55,407 nucleotides of DNA from contig JAKOPZ010000016.1 in the NCBI GenBank assembly GCA_029778615.1, forward strand, positions 1 to 55,407, read 5' to 3'. Shown piece after piece: positions 30,101 to 39,953 of the stretch. Source of the DNA: Chloroflexota bacterium. Its GTDB lineage: Bacteria; Chloroflexota; Anaerolineae; UBA4142; SHND01. Within the stretch, counting starts at the first letter, position 1; every line of letters begins with the position of its first letter. The notes under the pieces were generated by a model, which did no database searches, was not told where the DNA came from, and worked only from the letters and a program-made list of their open reading frames with translations. The translations under genes were made by a program, and so were the position numbers.

Positions 30101-30795
30101 GCGTCCTCCGCGCCCAAAACCGCGTGCGCGCTTTCGCGCGTTGCCAATGCGTCAGCGGAGGCAGTCGCAGTGAAAATGTAAAACGATTTGGTGAGACCCA
30201 AGGCGCGTTCGCGCAAAATCTGCGCGCCGGGAAACAGCGCGCGCAGCTCGGCTTCATCAAAATAACGGACGGACATTAAATAGTCCCATTGCGCGCCGAC
30301 CAGACGGCACATCCACCACTGTGCGCGACGCGGCAGCGCGCGGAAAAACGGCAAAGGCACGTGCGAATGACTTTCAAGAGGAAAGCTGCCGTTTGGCGTC
30401 TGTACAAAAAAACGCCGCCCCGTGCGCCGAATTTCTGATGCCAGCGCGTCAGGGTGCGTTACATGTTCAATCACCGAATTACAAAAAACCACATCGAACG
30501 CGCCATCACAAAACGGCAGCTGCTCCCCATCCGCACAAAGACACGGCACGTTCGGAAAGCGGCGCTGCGCCTCACGCAGTTCCGCTTCGCCCCGGTCCAG
30601 CAAAAACACCGTTGGCGTATTTTCTTGAATGGTTTCCAATTGGCTCAACAAATAACTCCCCGGTCCGCCGCCCAAATCGAGCCAGCGGCGTTTGCCCGCC
30701 GCGCGTCCCAATGTATTCCAAAAAAAAGCAAAACGTCGTCGGCGAAACCATCCCGTCACGCGATAACGCCAGCGAATTAGAAATGCCCAAGCCAT
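30097..30795 (-). CDS. Class I SAM-dependent methyltransferase
   Basis: This 232-aa protein has motif [33 protein letters not shown] (motif II), and [28 protein letters not shown], the Methyltransf_11-type acceptor region. It may methylate a sugar or lipid-linked intermediate of the polysaccharide. It is coupled to the next GT gene by a 4-bp overlap, and a gap of 18 bp separates it from the upstream GT4. Confidence 0.85.
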   Translation of the reverse strand: MAWAFLIRWRYRVTGWFRRRRFAFFWNTLGRAAGKRRWLDLGGGPGSYLLSQLETIQENTPTVFLLDRGEAELREAQRRFPNVPCLCADGEQLPFCDGAFDVVFCNSVIEHVTHPDALASEIRRTGRRFFVQTPNGSFPLESHSHVPLPFFRALPRRAQWWMCRLVGAQWDYLMSVRYFDEAELRALFPGAQILRERALGLTKSFYIFTATASADALATRESAHAVLGAEDA

Positions 30796-30813
30796 GCCAA
30801 TCAGTCTCGTGAT

Positions 30814-31962
30814 TCAATTTGCAGATGCAGTTTGGAGCGTCAAGTCTGCGCCCCGCATGGCGCGTTCGTATACTTCGATGGTCTGTTGCGCCGTGCGTTC
30901 CCAAGAGAATTGGCGCGCGCGTAGCAGACCTTTTTCGCGCCAAGCCAAGCGCGCGTGCTCATCCGTCAACGTTTCGCCCAAAGCGTTTGCCAGCGCGTCC
31001 ACATCGAACGGGTCAACCAAGCGCGCCCCGTCTCCTGCCACTTCGGGAAGAGAGGAGACGTTCGAAGTGATAACGGGCGTGCCGCACGCCATCGCTTCCA
31101 AAACGGGCAGCCCGAATCCTTCGTACAAGGACGGATAGCAAAACAAGTCCGCCGCATTATACAACAACGGCAAGTCCGCGTCGGGCACATACCCGGTTGT
31201 TACAATCGCGTCACGCGCCGCGCGCGCTTGCTCCAGAATGGCATCGGCGCGCCACAACTGCTGTCCGACCAACACCAATTTATGGGGCAACGCATAGCGG
31301 CGTTTTGCCAGTGCGAATGCTTGCATCAAGCGCATCAAATTCTTGCGCGGCTGCATGTTGCCGACGGCGAGGACAAATTGATTCGACGTGCCGTACCGTG
31401 CGCGCGTCTGTTCAAGCAAGGCGGCATCGTCAAGCGGATGAAACCGTTCGTCTGCCGCGTACGGCGTGACGTGAATTTTCTCGCGCGGCAGTTTGTACAA
31501 GCGCACCAATTCGCGCTGTGCCACTTCAGTGTCCGTCAAGATTTGGCGCGCCCACCGCGCGGAACGCGGCACGCTCCATTTCAATAACGCGCGCAATTTG
31601 TATGGAAACCATTCGGGATGCTCCTCGAACGAAATATCGTGAATGGTGACCACGAGCGCGCAGCGCGCGGGAAGCGCAAGCGGCGCATTGTAGGAAAGAT
31701 GCAAGACATCCAACGCGTCGTCGCGCGCGCGCTGTGCCAACTCGCGCGTCAAGCGCACCCACCGCGAACGCGTTGTGTAATCCACAACTCTAATGTGCGG
31801 CGCGCGCGTCACTTCGGGTGGAAGCGCCTCCCGATTTTCGACATAGATAAAAAAAGTATCCGCGCTCGCGCGGCGCGCCAGCGCGCGCACAAGTTCGAGG
31901 ACATAGGTTTCGTTCCCCGTCTCGTTGTGTCCGAGCATGTGCGCGTCAATGCCAATGTTCAT
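30814..31962 (-). CDS. GT4 glycosyltransferase (polysaccharide cluster)
   Basis: This 382-aa GT-B enzyme reads [61 protein letters not shown] and the donor motif [33 protein letters not shown]. These are the features of mannosyl/rhamnosyl-transferases of O-antigen clusters (MtfB/WbdB type). It overlaps the upstream GT39 gene by 4 bp (ATGA). Confidence 0.9.
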   Translation of the reverse strand: MNIGIDAHMLGHNETGNETYVLELVRALARRASADTFFIYVENREALPPEVTRAPHIRVVDYTTRSRWVRLTRELAQRARDDALDVLHLSYNAPLALPARCALVVTIHDISFEEHPEWFPYKLRALLKWSVPRSARWARQILTDTEVAQRELVRLYKLPREKIHVTPYAADERFHPLDDAALLEQTRARYGTSNQFVLAVGNMQPRKNLMRLMQAFALAKRRYALPHKLVLVGQQLWRADAILEQARAARDAIVTTGYVPDADLPLLYNAADLFCYPSLYEGFGLPVLEAMACGTPVITSNVSSLPEVAGDGARLVDPFDVDALANALGETLTDEHARLAWREKGLLRARQFSWERTAQQTIEVYERAMRGADLTLQTASAN

Positions 31963-33848
31963 TGCGTTGCGGTTACACTTTTGTATTGAACTTGAATCTC
32001 TTGGACGCGCGCGCCTTGCTTGGGCGCGTTGAACAGTTCAACCAAAAACGTTTCGCCGATTTGGGCGGGCAGCGCAAACTCGACCGTGCGCCACGCACGC
32101 GAATCGTTTTTCGGTCTGAAGCGTCCGATGAATTGACCATCCACAAATACTTGGAGCGCGCCGCCCGCGCGGTCCTGGGCGCACAGCGCCAAAACACGCG
32201 GCTGCGTCGGCGGCAAACGCAGCCGCACCGCATAGCGCGTGTAATCCGAAATTTCCGCGAACCCCTTGTCGCTTTCTGCATCCGGCGGAAAATCATGCAG
32301 CACAATTTGTGAAGGCACATCCGTCGTTTCATAGTGCCACAGTTGCGCGACGCGTTCGGCTTGGAGAAATTTGAAATCGCCGCTTGCTGCCGTGACGAGC
32401 AAATCGCCTTTGCCCCACACATCGCGCGGAACCATCTGAAAATTTTTTTCGAGCCACGCCGCGTTCCTGCCGTCCATGTTCAAGAACCAAATGTTCAAGC
32501 CGCGATGTTTCAACGATTCGAGCGGCACACGGTTGCCGTCAAGAATCGGCATCGTTTTGGGTTCGGGATAACACCACATCATCAATCCGATGATATAACC
32601 ATCGCCTGCCACTGCGTCCGCAGCGGTCGCGTGGCGATGCAAATACTCGCACATCGTTCCCCAATCATTGATGCGCTCTACCCAGTAACTTTGCCACGCG
32701 GGCGGGAGCAGTGGCGCCATCACCATTCCGCACAATAAAATTCCGGCGGCATTGGCGAATGAAAAACGGGCAGACGCGCGCGCGGGAAAAAAAGTGCGCG
32801 CCCGCGCGGCAAGCCATGCGCTCACACCCACGATACCATAACCGACAAACAATAAATACACCGGCTGTTGAAACAAAAAATAGCGCGGAATAAAAATGTG
32901 ACGCGGCTGCGCAAGCCACAATACAAGCAGTGGCAATGCCAGCCAAATGCAACCAATCAGTGCGACGAGTTTGCGACGACGTGCTGCCGCGCCGAGCCCA
33001 ATTAAACCAAGTAACACATACACTACCAGCGACCAACCATCACCCGCGCCAAACATTCCAAACAATTCTGTTAAAAAGCCGATGCTCAGTTGGAACGGCG
33101 GCGCTTCCACTTCGCCCGGACCGCGCGCCAAGATAAAACTCGCATATCCGGGCAGCAGCGGCAGCGCGCCCAAGAACGCGGTGACGACGGCAGTCACAAA
33201 GGCAATGGGCACACGCCACGGCACACGCGCAAATTCGATGCGGCGTCCCGGTCTATTATACAAGTTCGCCATGAGCCACACGCCCATTCCAACACCCTCG
33301 CTCAAAATCGGCATCAACGCGAAAAAGTGATTATACAAATTGAGCGTCGTCGCAATCGTCAAGCCGAGCCAATTTGTCCACGTTGGTTTCCGCAAACATT
33401 CGATAAAGAAAAAGAGTGAGAGAAGAGAATAAAACGCGAGCGCCGCATACGGACGCGCATCTTGAGCGAACCAAACGTGAAACGGCGATACCGCCAACAG
33501 TATGGCGGCAACAATCCCCGTTATCTTGTCGAGATTTTTTTTGCCGATGCTGTACAACAGCGGCACTGTGAGCGTGCCCAACACAGCGGATGGCAGACGC
33601 ACCCACAAGGGGTCGGTTCCCGCCGCCGTTGTAATTTGAACCAGAACAAAGTGCAGGGGAAAATCGGGCGGGGCGCGAAAACGCAAAATCGTTTCGAGCA
33701 AATCTTGTTGGCGCGCCCACAGCGCCTGCCAAATTTCGTCCCCCCACAGACCGTGCCCGTCGAGCCGAAAGAACGCGGTCACTATGCCAAGCGCAAGCGC
33801 CAACCAAAACGCAAGGTCAACGCGCCGTGCGCGCATACCCGCCTTCAT
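31959..33848 (-). CDS. GT39/ArnT-like membrane glycosyltransferase
   Basis: This 629-aa protein has about eleven transmembrane segments in its first 440 residues. After the first segment comes RLDGHGLWGDEIWQALWARQ, the acidic loop-1 motif (GDE) of GT39/ArnT enzymes, then PPDFPLHFVLVQ and VWFAQDARPYAALA. The C-terminal 190 residues are a soluble beta-rich domain outside the membrane, perhaps a carbohydrate-binding module. The enzyme would transfer a sugar from a polyprenyl-phosphate donor. The ATG at 33848 overlaps the ligase gene stop (ATGA); a longer upstream frame inside that gene is a shadow. Confidence 0.85.
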   Translation of the reverse strand: MKAGMRARRVDLAFWLALALGIVTAFFRLDGHGLWGDEIWQALWARQQDLLETILRFRAPPDFPLHFVLVQITTAAGTDPLWVRLPSAVLGTLTVPLLYSIGKKNLDKITGIVAAILLAVSPFHVWFAQDARPYAALAFYSLLSLFFFIECLRKPTWTNWLGLTIATTLNLYNHFFALMPILSEGVGMGVWLMANLYNRPGRRIEFARVPWRVPIAFVTAVVTAFLGALPLLPGYASFILARGPGEVEAPPFQLSIGFLTELFGMFGAGDGWSLVVYVLLGLIGLGAAARRRKLVALIGCIWLALPLLVLWLAQPRHIFIPRYFLFQQPVYLLFVGYGIVGVSAWLAARARTFFPARASARFSFANAAGILLCGMVMAPLLPPAWQSYWVERINDWGTMCEYLHRHATAADAVAGDGYIIGLMMWCYPEPKTMPILDGNRVPLESLKHRGLNIWFLNMDGRNAAWLEKNFQMVPRDVWGKGDLLVTAASGDFKFLQAERVAQLWHYETTDVPSQIVLHDFPPDAESDKGFAEISDYTRYAVRLRLPPTQPRVLALCAQDRAGGALQVFVDGQFIGRFRPKNDSRAWRTVEFALPAQIGETFLVELFNAPKQGARVQEIQVQYKSVTATQ

Positions 33849-35260
33849 ATTTTTGCTTGCTCCGGATTCTTGACGCCTGCGCGCAACACGGCAGCCCAGT
33901 ACCAAATCAGTCCAAACCACAACATCGTCGTCACCTGATACGCAACAAACAGACCCACCAAACCAATGCCCAGACCGAACAGCATCGTTCGCAGAGTTGA
34001 CGCAGACGAATTTCGCAGTCCGCGCCAACATGTCAAGGCGAACCAGATGAACCACGCAAACAAAATGATTGTGCCAAGGATGCCCGTATCGTGCAGTGAC
34101 ATCAAAGTCAGATTGCTAATCCAGCCCGGCGTGTGCGCGGTGGTCGTATACTTTTGCCCGAACGAGTTCGCGCCCAGTCCCAACCACGGACGCTGCAAAA
34201 AATCCTTCCACGCGTTGCGGTACGAAACGAGACGCGAGGCAACCGTTTGTCCCTCCAAAACGCGATTGACAATTTCAATCTCGCTTTCGGGTCCCGTTGC
34301 CGGGTCAATTTCGGGGTCGCCTGCCTGCGTGCCGCGCGGCATTCCTTCCGCAATCCATTTCGCGCACGGGGCGCGCGCCGCCAAACCGGGCGCGGTCGGC
34401 AGCTGCATCAAGTCGTGCGCCAATTCCTGGCTCGCCACCGCGACGACCAAAACAATTCCGGCGGCAAGGGCTGCCCATTTCAATTTTTGCGTAAATGCCA
34501 TGCCGCCCGCAAACACAAGGACCAACACCAAACCGAACGCCAACGTCAGCAGGACCCCGCGACTGGCATTCAAGCCCAGCGCAATCAAAATAATCAACAG
34601 CGCGCTGCCCAGATAGTTTCGCCAACGCACAAACGAATTGGAAACAAACAGCGTCGCGCCAAACAAGCCAACCATCATCAATGTACTGCCAAACACATTC
34701 GGTTCCCAAAGTGTCCCGTACATGGTGAGCGAAAAATTGCACAGGATGCCGCCCGGACCGCGAATGCCCAACGGATATTGGTCTACCCCCAAGTTAATGC
34801 CGAACGGATACAAAAACCAACCGACGATTCCAAACCATGCCTCGCCTACACCAAAAACCAACAGCGCTTTCAATATCAAGCGCACACGCGCGAGGTTGTC
34901 CTGCAATAACCAGCGCGTGACAAAATAGACGACCACCGCCAAGACCATGCGCGCCCAATACTGGACGCTCTCGCGCGGTTCCGCAGGAAACACGAGCGAC
35001 GAAATCAGCGCGAGGAACAAATAGGCGGCGAGCAGCGCATCGCTCTTGTCAAACGCGAGCCGCGCTTTTTTTTGAAACAGCATCAGAGCCAGCGCCGCGA
35101 ACGCGAGGACGAGGGCAAAATGTTCGAGCTGCGGGCGCAGAGGTACGGCATCAACTCGATAGCGGTTCATGCCAACAGCCAACAGCAAAACCAGCAGCAT
35201 CCACCCCGCCAGCCCTGCTTGTTTTAAATCGTTCCGCAGAGATTCAAACATTCGCGCCAT
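33845..35260 (-). CDS. O-antigen ligase/polymerase-like membrane protein (Wzy/WaaL family)
   Basis: This polytopic protein of about 471 aa has twelve or so hydrophobic segments and one large loop (about 285-385) holding VNRVLEGQTVASRLVSYRNAWKDFLQRPWLGLGANSFGQKY, the Wzy_C signature with the functional Arg and GxGxNSF. It would polymerise or ligate polysaccharide units on the periplasmic face. The start is uncertain: ATGs at 35260, 35251 and 35347 are all possible; 35260 was chosen because hydrophobic homology starts soon after. Confidence 0.8.
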   Translation of the reverse strand: MARMFESLRNDLKQAGLAGWMLLVLLLAVGMNRYRVDAVPLRPQLEHFALVLAFAALALMLFQKKARLAFDKSDALLAAYLFLALISSLVFPAEPRESVQYWARMVLAVVVYFVTRWLLQDNLARVRLILKALLVFGVGEAWFGIVGWFLYPFGINLGVDQYPLGIRGPGGILCNFSLTMYGTLWEPNVFGSTLMMVGLFGATLFVSNSFVRWRNYLGSALLIILIALGLNASRGVLLTLAFGLVLVLVFAGGMAFTQKLKWAALAAGIVLVVAVASQELAHDLMQLPTAPGLAARAPCAKWIAEGMPRGTQAGDPEIDPATGPESEIEIVNRVLEGQTVASRLVSYRNAWKDFLQRPWLGLGANSFGQKYTTTAHTPGWISNLTLMSLHDTGILGTIILFAWFIWFALTCWRGLRNSSASTLRTMLFGLGIGLVGLFVAYQVTTMLWFGLIWYWAAVLRAGVKNPEQAKI

Positions 35261-35399
35261 CGCTACTAGAGACTGCGATACATTGTCTTGAAAGCCGTGA
35301 AGATACTTGCGGCAGTACAGCCCATTGTGGGCGTCGGATTCTGCCATAAACGCGCACAAGGCGCTATGCTACGCACCGTGAATCAATCTGGAATTTGCT

Positions 35400-36554
35400 C
35401 TAGCCGCGCGCCCGCGCTGCCTGCAAAACCTCACGATAAATGTCCAATGTTTTTTGTGCCGCATTGTCCCACGTGTACGAGCGCGCGCGTTGCATTCCCC
35501 GTTCGCGTAATGGATTCGCCAGCGCCTCATCGCCCAATACACGGAGGATGGCTTGCGCCAACGCCTCCGGCGAATCATCTTGCGCCCAGTATGCCGCGTC
35601 GCCCAGCACTTCGGGCATCGGCGGATTTGGCGCACACACCACCGGCGTTCCACACGCCATCGCTTCGACAGGAGGGATGCCAAAACCTTCCAATTTGGAA
35701 GCATAAACGAATGCACGCGCGCCGCAATACAACAACGGCAGCTCGGTTTGCGGCACGTAATCCAACTCGAGCACGCCTTGCTCAAAATGCGCCGCTGACA
35801 CGGGCGGCACGAACGCGCCGTCGCTGGTACGCGGACCCACCAGCGCGAATTGCAGACCGGGCAATTCGCGCCGCACGCGCGCGAATGCCTCGAGCAGCGC
35901 AGGCACATTTTTGCGCGGATGACGCCCGCCGACATAGAGCAAATAATTTTCGCTCAAGCCGTATTTTGCGCGCGCTGCGGCAATATCTCGCGCGTCCGCG
36001 TGGGGTTGAAATTCCGCGCCAATGCCCGGCGCGACGATGTGCACCCGCGCGGGTGAAATGGCATAGCCCTTTATAATTTCACGACGCGAATGTTCCGACA
36101 AGGTCAAAATCGCGGACGCGTTTTTCACCGTGCGCGGGATGACCGTGCGCGCATACAGACGCCATTTCCAATCGAACTGCGACGGAAACGCGAGATAACT
36201 CGTATCAAACACATTGACAATCATCGGACATGGCGCGTGGCGCGGTCCCAAATATGCCGCCGCGTGGAACAAGGCGGGGCGTGCGCGTTCGAGTTCGCGT
36301 TCAAGATTATGGAGCAACCACAAAATGCTGCGCGCATTCGTCTGATAAGTTCCGGCGCCCTTTTGCGGCACGCGCGTCGCGTCCACGCGCGCAAATTCCC
36401 AACCGCGCGCGCCTGCGAGCGCGCGATACAAATTTTCCGCATACACGCGCGAGCCGGTCAGACTGCGCGCAGCAAACGTCATGTCCCAAATCACGCGCGG
36501 GGATTCGGCTAACGCGGCCGCGCGCAAGGATTGTGTTTTAGACGCCGAGTGCAT
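35400..36554 (-). CDS. GT4 glycosyltransferase (polysaccharide cluster)
   Basis: This 384-aa GT-B protein reads VIWDMTFAARSLTGSRVYAENLYRAL, IVNVFDTSYLAFPSQFDW, VGGRHPRKNVPALLEAFARVRRELPG and [33 protein letters not shown]. It has the same family pattern as its neighbours but is distinct in sequence. The ATG at 36554 was preferred to a TTG three codons upstream; no Shine-Dalgarno is visible. It is separated from the ligase gene by about 140 bp, so a promoter may lie between them. Confidence 0.88.
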   Translation of the reverse strand: MHSASKTQSLRAAALAESPRVIWDMTFAARSLTGSRVYAENLYRALAGARGWEFARVDATRVPQKGAGTYQTNARSILWLLHNLERELERARPALFHAAAYLGPRHAPCPMIVNVFDTSYLAFPSQFDWKWRLYARTVIPRTVKNASAILTLSEHSRREIIKGYAISPARVHIVAPGIGAEFQPHADARDIAAARAKYGLSENYLLYVGGRHPRKNVPALLEAFARVRRELPGLQFALVGPRTSDGAFVPPVSAAHFEQGVLELDYVPQTELPLLYCGARAFVYASKLEGFGIPPVEAMACGTPVVCAPNPPMPEVLGDAAYWAQDDSPEALAQAILRVLGDEALANPLRERGMQRARSYTWDNAAQKTLDIYREVLQAARARG

Positions 36555-36580
36555 GAGCAACAATGGTGAGGCGCGAACAT

Positions 36581-37759
36581 TCAGCCACTGTATGACGCCC
36601 CCTCACGCTTTGCGCGCGCAACGCGTTCGTACACCGCGCGCGTGAGTTCTGCCGTGTGCGCCCACGTGAATTGCTGCGCGCGGCGTTCGCCTGCCTCGCT
36701 CAATTTCACGCGCAAACGTTCATCGTCCAACACGCGGCGCATCGCATTCGCCAGCGCGTTCGCATCTTGCGGCGAAATCAGCAGTGCCGCGTCCCCCGCC
36801 ACTTCGGGCAGCGACGAAACATTGGACGTGATGACCGGCGCGGCGGCGCGCATTGCTTCGAGGACGGGCAAGCCAAATCCTTCGTACGAGGACGGAAAAA
36901 GCAACGCCGCGCAGTGTTCGTACAACAGGTCCATTTCGGCGCGTGATGCCTGGGTGACGCGCAAAATACGGAGCGCGGCACGCGTGGATTGTTCGAGCGC
37001 GGCATCATCGGAAAAATGATGTTGTCCGACCAAAACCAATTTGTGCTTGAACGCGGGGTTGCGGCACAATATGCCAAACGCGCGCAGCACCGTCGCTTGA
37101 TTTTTTTGCGGCTCGTCTCCGCCCACGTGCAAAAAGAACGGTGTGCCTTGTACGATTGCGCGCACATCCGCCGAAATTTCGGCGTCCTCTGCGAGCGGCG
37201 GCGCGGCGAGCGGAATAACCGAAATTTTTTCGCGCGGCGCGATGTTGTATTCCACCAACTCGCGCGCAATCGTATCTGCCGCCGTAATGATGTGCGCCGC
37301 GCGCCGAATCGCATTCAACTGAAATTCAAAAAAACGGCGATAGCGTGCGTGCTTGAGCATAACCGCGCCGAGATGCAGGGGCATAATGTCAAACAGCGTG
37401 ACCACCGTCGGCACGCGCTGCCACCACGCCACTCCTGGCAAAGACGGATTGAAAGGCGTTTGTAGGGTGTGCAGCACATCCAATTTGAGCGCGCGCACGC
37501 GCAGGGGCAAAAGCAGCTGGTGCGAAATCACAGGGGTTAGTCGTCCAAGCGGCGGCACGTCAAGCGGCGCAAGGGAAAAATTGGGGGGAAGCGCAAACGG
37601 AAGTGTATACGGCTGCGTGCCGCGCGTCGTCAACAGCACATACTCGTTGATGGAATCCGTCGCCACAAGCGCAGCCGCGAGATTTTCAACATACGTACCT
37701 ATCCCGCGCGTGCGATTCAAGTCAAAAAAAAGAGGTGCCAAGTCAATTCCAACGCGCAT
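36581..37759 (-). CDS. GT4 glycosyltransferase, first gene of the cluster
   Basis: This 392-aa GT-B protein reads MRVGIDLAPLFFDLNRTRGIGTYVENLAAAL, VVTLFDIMPLHLGA, HVGGDEPQKNQATVLRAFGIL and [33 protein letters not shown]. The start at 37759 has TATACT 9 nt upstream and no Shine-Dalgarno, a leaderless arrangement almost identical in sequence to that of recD2. This is the promoter-proximal gene of the polysaccharide cluster. No priming transferase, flippase or export gene is in the window. Confidence 0.9.
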   Translation of the reverse strand: MRVGIDLAPLFFDLNRTRGIGTYVENLAAALVATDSINEYVLLTTRGTQPYTLPFALPPNFSLAPLDVPPLGRLTPVISHQLLLPLRVRALKLDVLHTLQTPFNPSLPGVAWWQRVPTVVTLFDIMPLHLGAVMLKHARYRRFFEFQLNAIRRAAHIITAADTIARELVEYNIAPREKISVIPLAAPPLAEDAEISADVRAIVQGTPFFLHVGGDEPQKNQATVLRAFGILCRNPAFKHKLVLVGQHHFSDDAALEQSTRAALRILRVTQASRAEMDLLYEHCAALLFPSSYEGFGLPVLEAMRAAAPVITSNVSSLPEVAGDAALLISPQDANALANAMRRVLDDERLRVKLSEAGERRAQQFTWAHTAELTRAVYERVARAKREGASYSG

Positions 37760-37768
37760 CGCAGAGAG

Positions 37769-37774
37769 AGTATA
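37769..37774 (-). promoter_or_regulatory. -10 element of the polysaccharide cluster promoter
   Basis: TATACT on the minus strand followed by CTCTCTGCG and then the ATG. The recD2 start region reads TATACT CTCTCGC GTG, so both share an extended leaderless motif. Confidence 0.5.
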
Positions 37775-37796
37775 AACGACAAGCAACGAAATCAAA

Positions 37797-37831
37797 AAAA
37801 CCTCGCGGGGCTAGCCAACCCGCGAGGTTTT
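37797..37831 (-). terminator. Terminator after the flavoprotein gene
   Basis: 13-bp stem (37797-37809 with 37819-37831), 9-nt loop, followed on the minus strand by TTTTTTGATTTC. It insulates the polysaccharide cluster from the metabolic genes upstream. Confidence 0.85.
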
Positions 37832-37838
37832 CCGTCGC

Positions 37839-39167
37839 TCACACGCACATGGCATCCAACATTTCTTGATTGGTCGCAAATTTGAATTCGGGCAGTCCGC
37901 GCAAGCGCGCTTCGTTTTTTTCCGCTTCGACCAGTTTTTTCAAATCGTCTTGGGAAATGACGGCGAGATTGTGCGCGTTCAATTTTTCGCGCAGCAGCGC
38001 TTGGTTCAAGCCGCGCGGGTGTGGCAAAGTCTTGAGGTATTCACCCACCGCTCGCGCGCCGTTTGTGCCATCTTTGCGCGCCACGCCCACCAGACCCGTA
38101 CTCGCTCGCCGCGCCCAGCCCGCCAGAAAAACACCCTCCAGCGGCGCGCCGCTCTGCGGGTCAAATGCTTCGTACGAGATTTCTTCAATCGGAAAACGCG
38201 GCGCAGGATTTTTTACAAATTCGCCTTGCGCGATGGGCAAACCAAACTGCGCGTCCACCGAATCGCCAATCGCAAAAATCACTGTATCGCACGGAATCTT
38301 GCGAAATGTGCCGAGACCTCTGGCTTTGACGTCGCCATTGCTTGGCACCAACGTATTGTTTTCCACTTGCAGCGCGACCACGCGCCCTTGCGCGTCCCCG
38401 CAGATTTCGTGTGGCGACGCGAGAAAATCAAACAAAAAACGCGTGGTCGAAACCGGCGGCAAGGCGCGCGGCAAGCCGGCGAGAATTTCATTTTTCGCGG
38501 CGACGGGGTCTTGAGAGACCGCCAGCATAATGGGTGTGACGCGCGCAATTTCCGCGTCCAGCGCAAGCAGGTCCACATTCGCGCCGACGGTTTCAAATTC
38601 CTTTTTGTCAAATTTTATCTCGGCAGGTCCGCGCCGCGCCACCGCCGTCACGCTTTCCACTTGAAGGTCGCGGATGAGCCAGTGCGCCATGTCCATCATC
38701 ACATTGCCCACGCCAATGACCACCACATTTTGCCCAATCTCGAACGGTGCGGCGCCAAACGGCGGCAGCTTGTTATAGTGATAAACAATATCTTTGGCAT
38801 GATACACTCCGCGCAGCGCTTCCCCCGGCAGCCCCAACCATTTGGTTCCCTGCGCGCCGACGGTGACCAAGACCGCATCAAAACCCAATTCAAACAATTC
38901 GGGAATCGTCAACGCGCCATTTTTTCCAATCGTCACATTGCCGAGATATTCAATTTGCGGCGACGCGAGAATTTTTTCAAATTGCGCGCGCAGTCCGTCT
39001 TTCATTTTGTACTTGTCAGGATAAATGCCGTACTCGGCGAGCCCGCCGGGTTTGATGTCGCGGTTCAAAATCACAACACGCGCGCCCTGTTTGACCAACT
39101 GCTGCGCGCCATACAATCCGGCAGGTCCTGCGCCAATGACGGCGACGTGAAAATTTTCCAAATCCAT
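37839..39167 (-). CDS. Ferredoxin-NADP reductase-like flavoprotein (FprA/adrenodoxin reductase type)
   Basis: This 442-aa two-dinucleotide-binding enzyme has an N-terminal FAD site VAVIGAGPAGLYGAQQL, then RDIKPGGLAEYGIYPDKYKMK, and an NADPH site VVVIGVGNVMMDMAHWLI. ARRGPAEIKF and the C-terminal FLAGWARRASTGLVGVARKDG are typical of adrenodoxin reductase/FprA. It would shuttle electrons between NADPH and a ferredoxin. A GGAGG lies a few nt before the ATG. It is probably co-transcribed with the hydrolase gene 24 bp upstream. Confidence 0.88.
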   Translation of the reverse strand: MDLENFHVAVIGAGPAGLYGAQQLVKQGARVVILNRDIKPGGLAEYGIYPDKYKMKDGLRAQFEKILASPQIEYLGNVTIGKNGALTIPELFELGFDAVLVTVGAQGTKWLGLPGEALRGVYHAKDIVYHYNKLPPFGAAPFEIGQNVVVIGVGNVMMDMAHWLIRDLQVESVTAVARRGPAEIKFDKKEFETVGANVDLLALDAEIARVTPIMLAVSQDPVAAKNEILAGLPRALPPVSTTRFLFDFLASPHEICGDAQGRVVALQVENNTLVPSNGDVKARGLGTFRKIPCDTVIFAIGDSVDAQFGLPIAQGEFVKNPAPRFPIEEISYEAFDPQSGAPLEGVFLAGWARRASTGLVGVARKDGTNGARAVGEYLKTLPHPRGLNQALLREKLNAHNLAVISQDDLKKLVEAEKNEARLRGLPEFKFATNQEMLDAMCV

Positions 39168-39191
39168 TTTGCCTCCGACCTTTCGACCATT

Positions 39192-39944
39192 CTATGCCAG
39201 CTCTGCCAAAAGTTTTACCGTTGCGTCCACAATTTGCTTTTGTTGCTCGGCGCGTGAAATGGTTGCCATACCATCGCCGCCCTGTTCTCCGTAATATCCA
39301 AACTGCGCGTGATTGCCGCCGTCCAGCGCAATGTATTGCGTCGTTGCGGGCACGTTGAGTTTGGATTGTTCAATTTGCTGTGCACGCACTATTTGGTCAT
39401 TTGTCCCATACAGCACAAGCACCCGCCCCGCGTAATTTCTCAAGTCGCCAGCCGGATACGAAGCATAGAACGCGATGGCTTGAATCTGTTCGGGATGCGC
39501 GGAAACAAACTGCGAAGCGGCGACGCCGCCGAGCGAATGACCCGCAATTGCCCAATGTTGAATTTCGGGAAACGCGGAAATAATTCGTCCGGCGACTTGT
39601 GCGTCAAAAAATGCGAGATGAAACGGGACCGACGGGATGATGACGAGGTAGCCGTGTGATGCAATGTCGCGCGCGAGCGGCGCATACGCGCGATAGTCCA
39701 CTTTGCCACCGGGATACAAAATCAATCCTGTGGTAGGCGGCTTGAACGTATCCCCTTGACTTGTAGGTTGAAAGATGAGCCAAGCATTTTTTTCATAAAA
39801 CGAAACGAGTTCGTCACTTTTGAGAACCGTCAACGCTTCGGGCAGCGGACGCGCATAGTCATTCACATACCAAGCAAAGCCGCCCGCGCCGACCAGAACC
39901 AGCGCGAGCAGAGCAAGGGCGGCGAGGGTTAGAATTCGTTTCAT
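39192..39944 (-). CDS. Membrane-anchored alpha/beta hydrolase
   Basis: This 250-aa protein has an N-terminal signal anchor. The hydrolase fold shows LILYPGGKVDYRAYAPLARDIASHGY (oxyanion loop), nucleophile Ser137 in AGHSLGG, Asp183 in YGTNDQIV and His212 in DGGNHAQFG, a complete catalytic triad. The substrate is unknown; the domain is the Abhydrolase/dienelactone hydrolase type. It starts 9 nt after the aldo/keto reductase stop. Confidence 0.88.
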   Translation of the reverse strand: MKRILTLAALALLALVLVGAGGFAWYVNDYARPLPEALTVLKSDELVSFYEKNAWLIFQPTSQGDTFKPPTTGLILYPGGKVDYRAYAPLARDIASHGYLVIIPSVPFHLAFFDAQVAGRIISAFPEIQHWAIAGHSLGGVAASQFVSAHPEQIQAIAFYASYPAGDLRNYAGRVLVLYGTNDQIVRAQQIEQSKLNVPATTQYIALDGGNHAQFGYYGEQGGDGMATISRAEQQKQIVDATVKLLAELA

Positions 39945-39953
39945 AACTTTTTT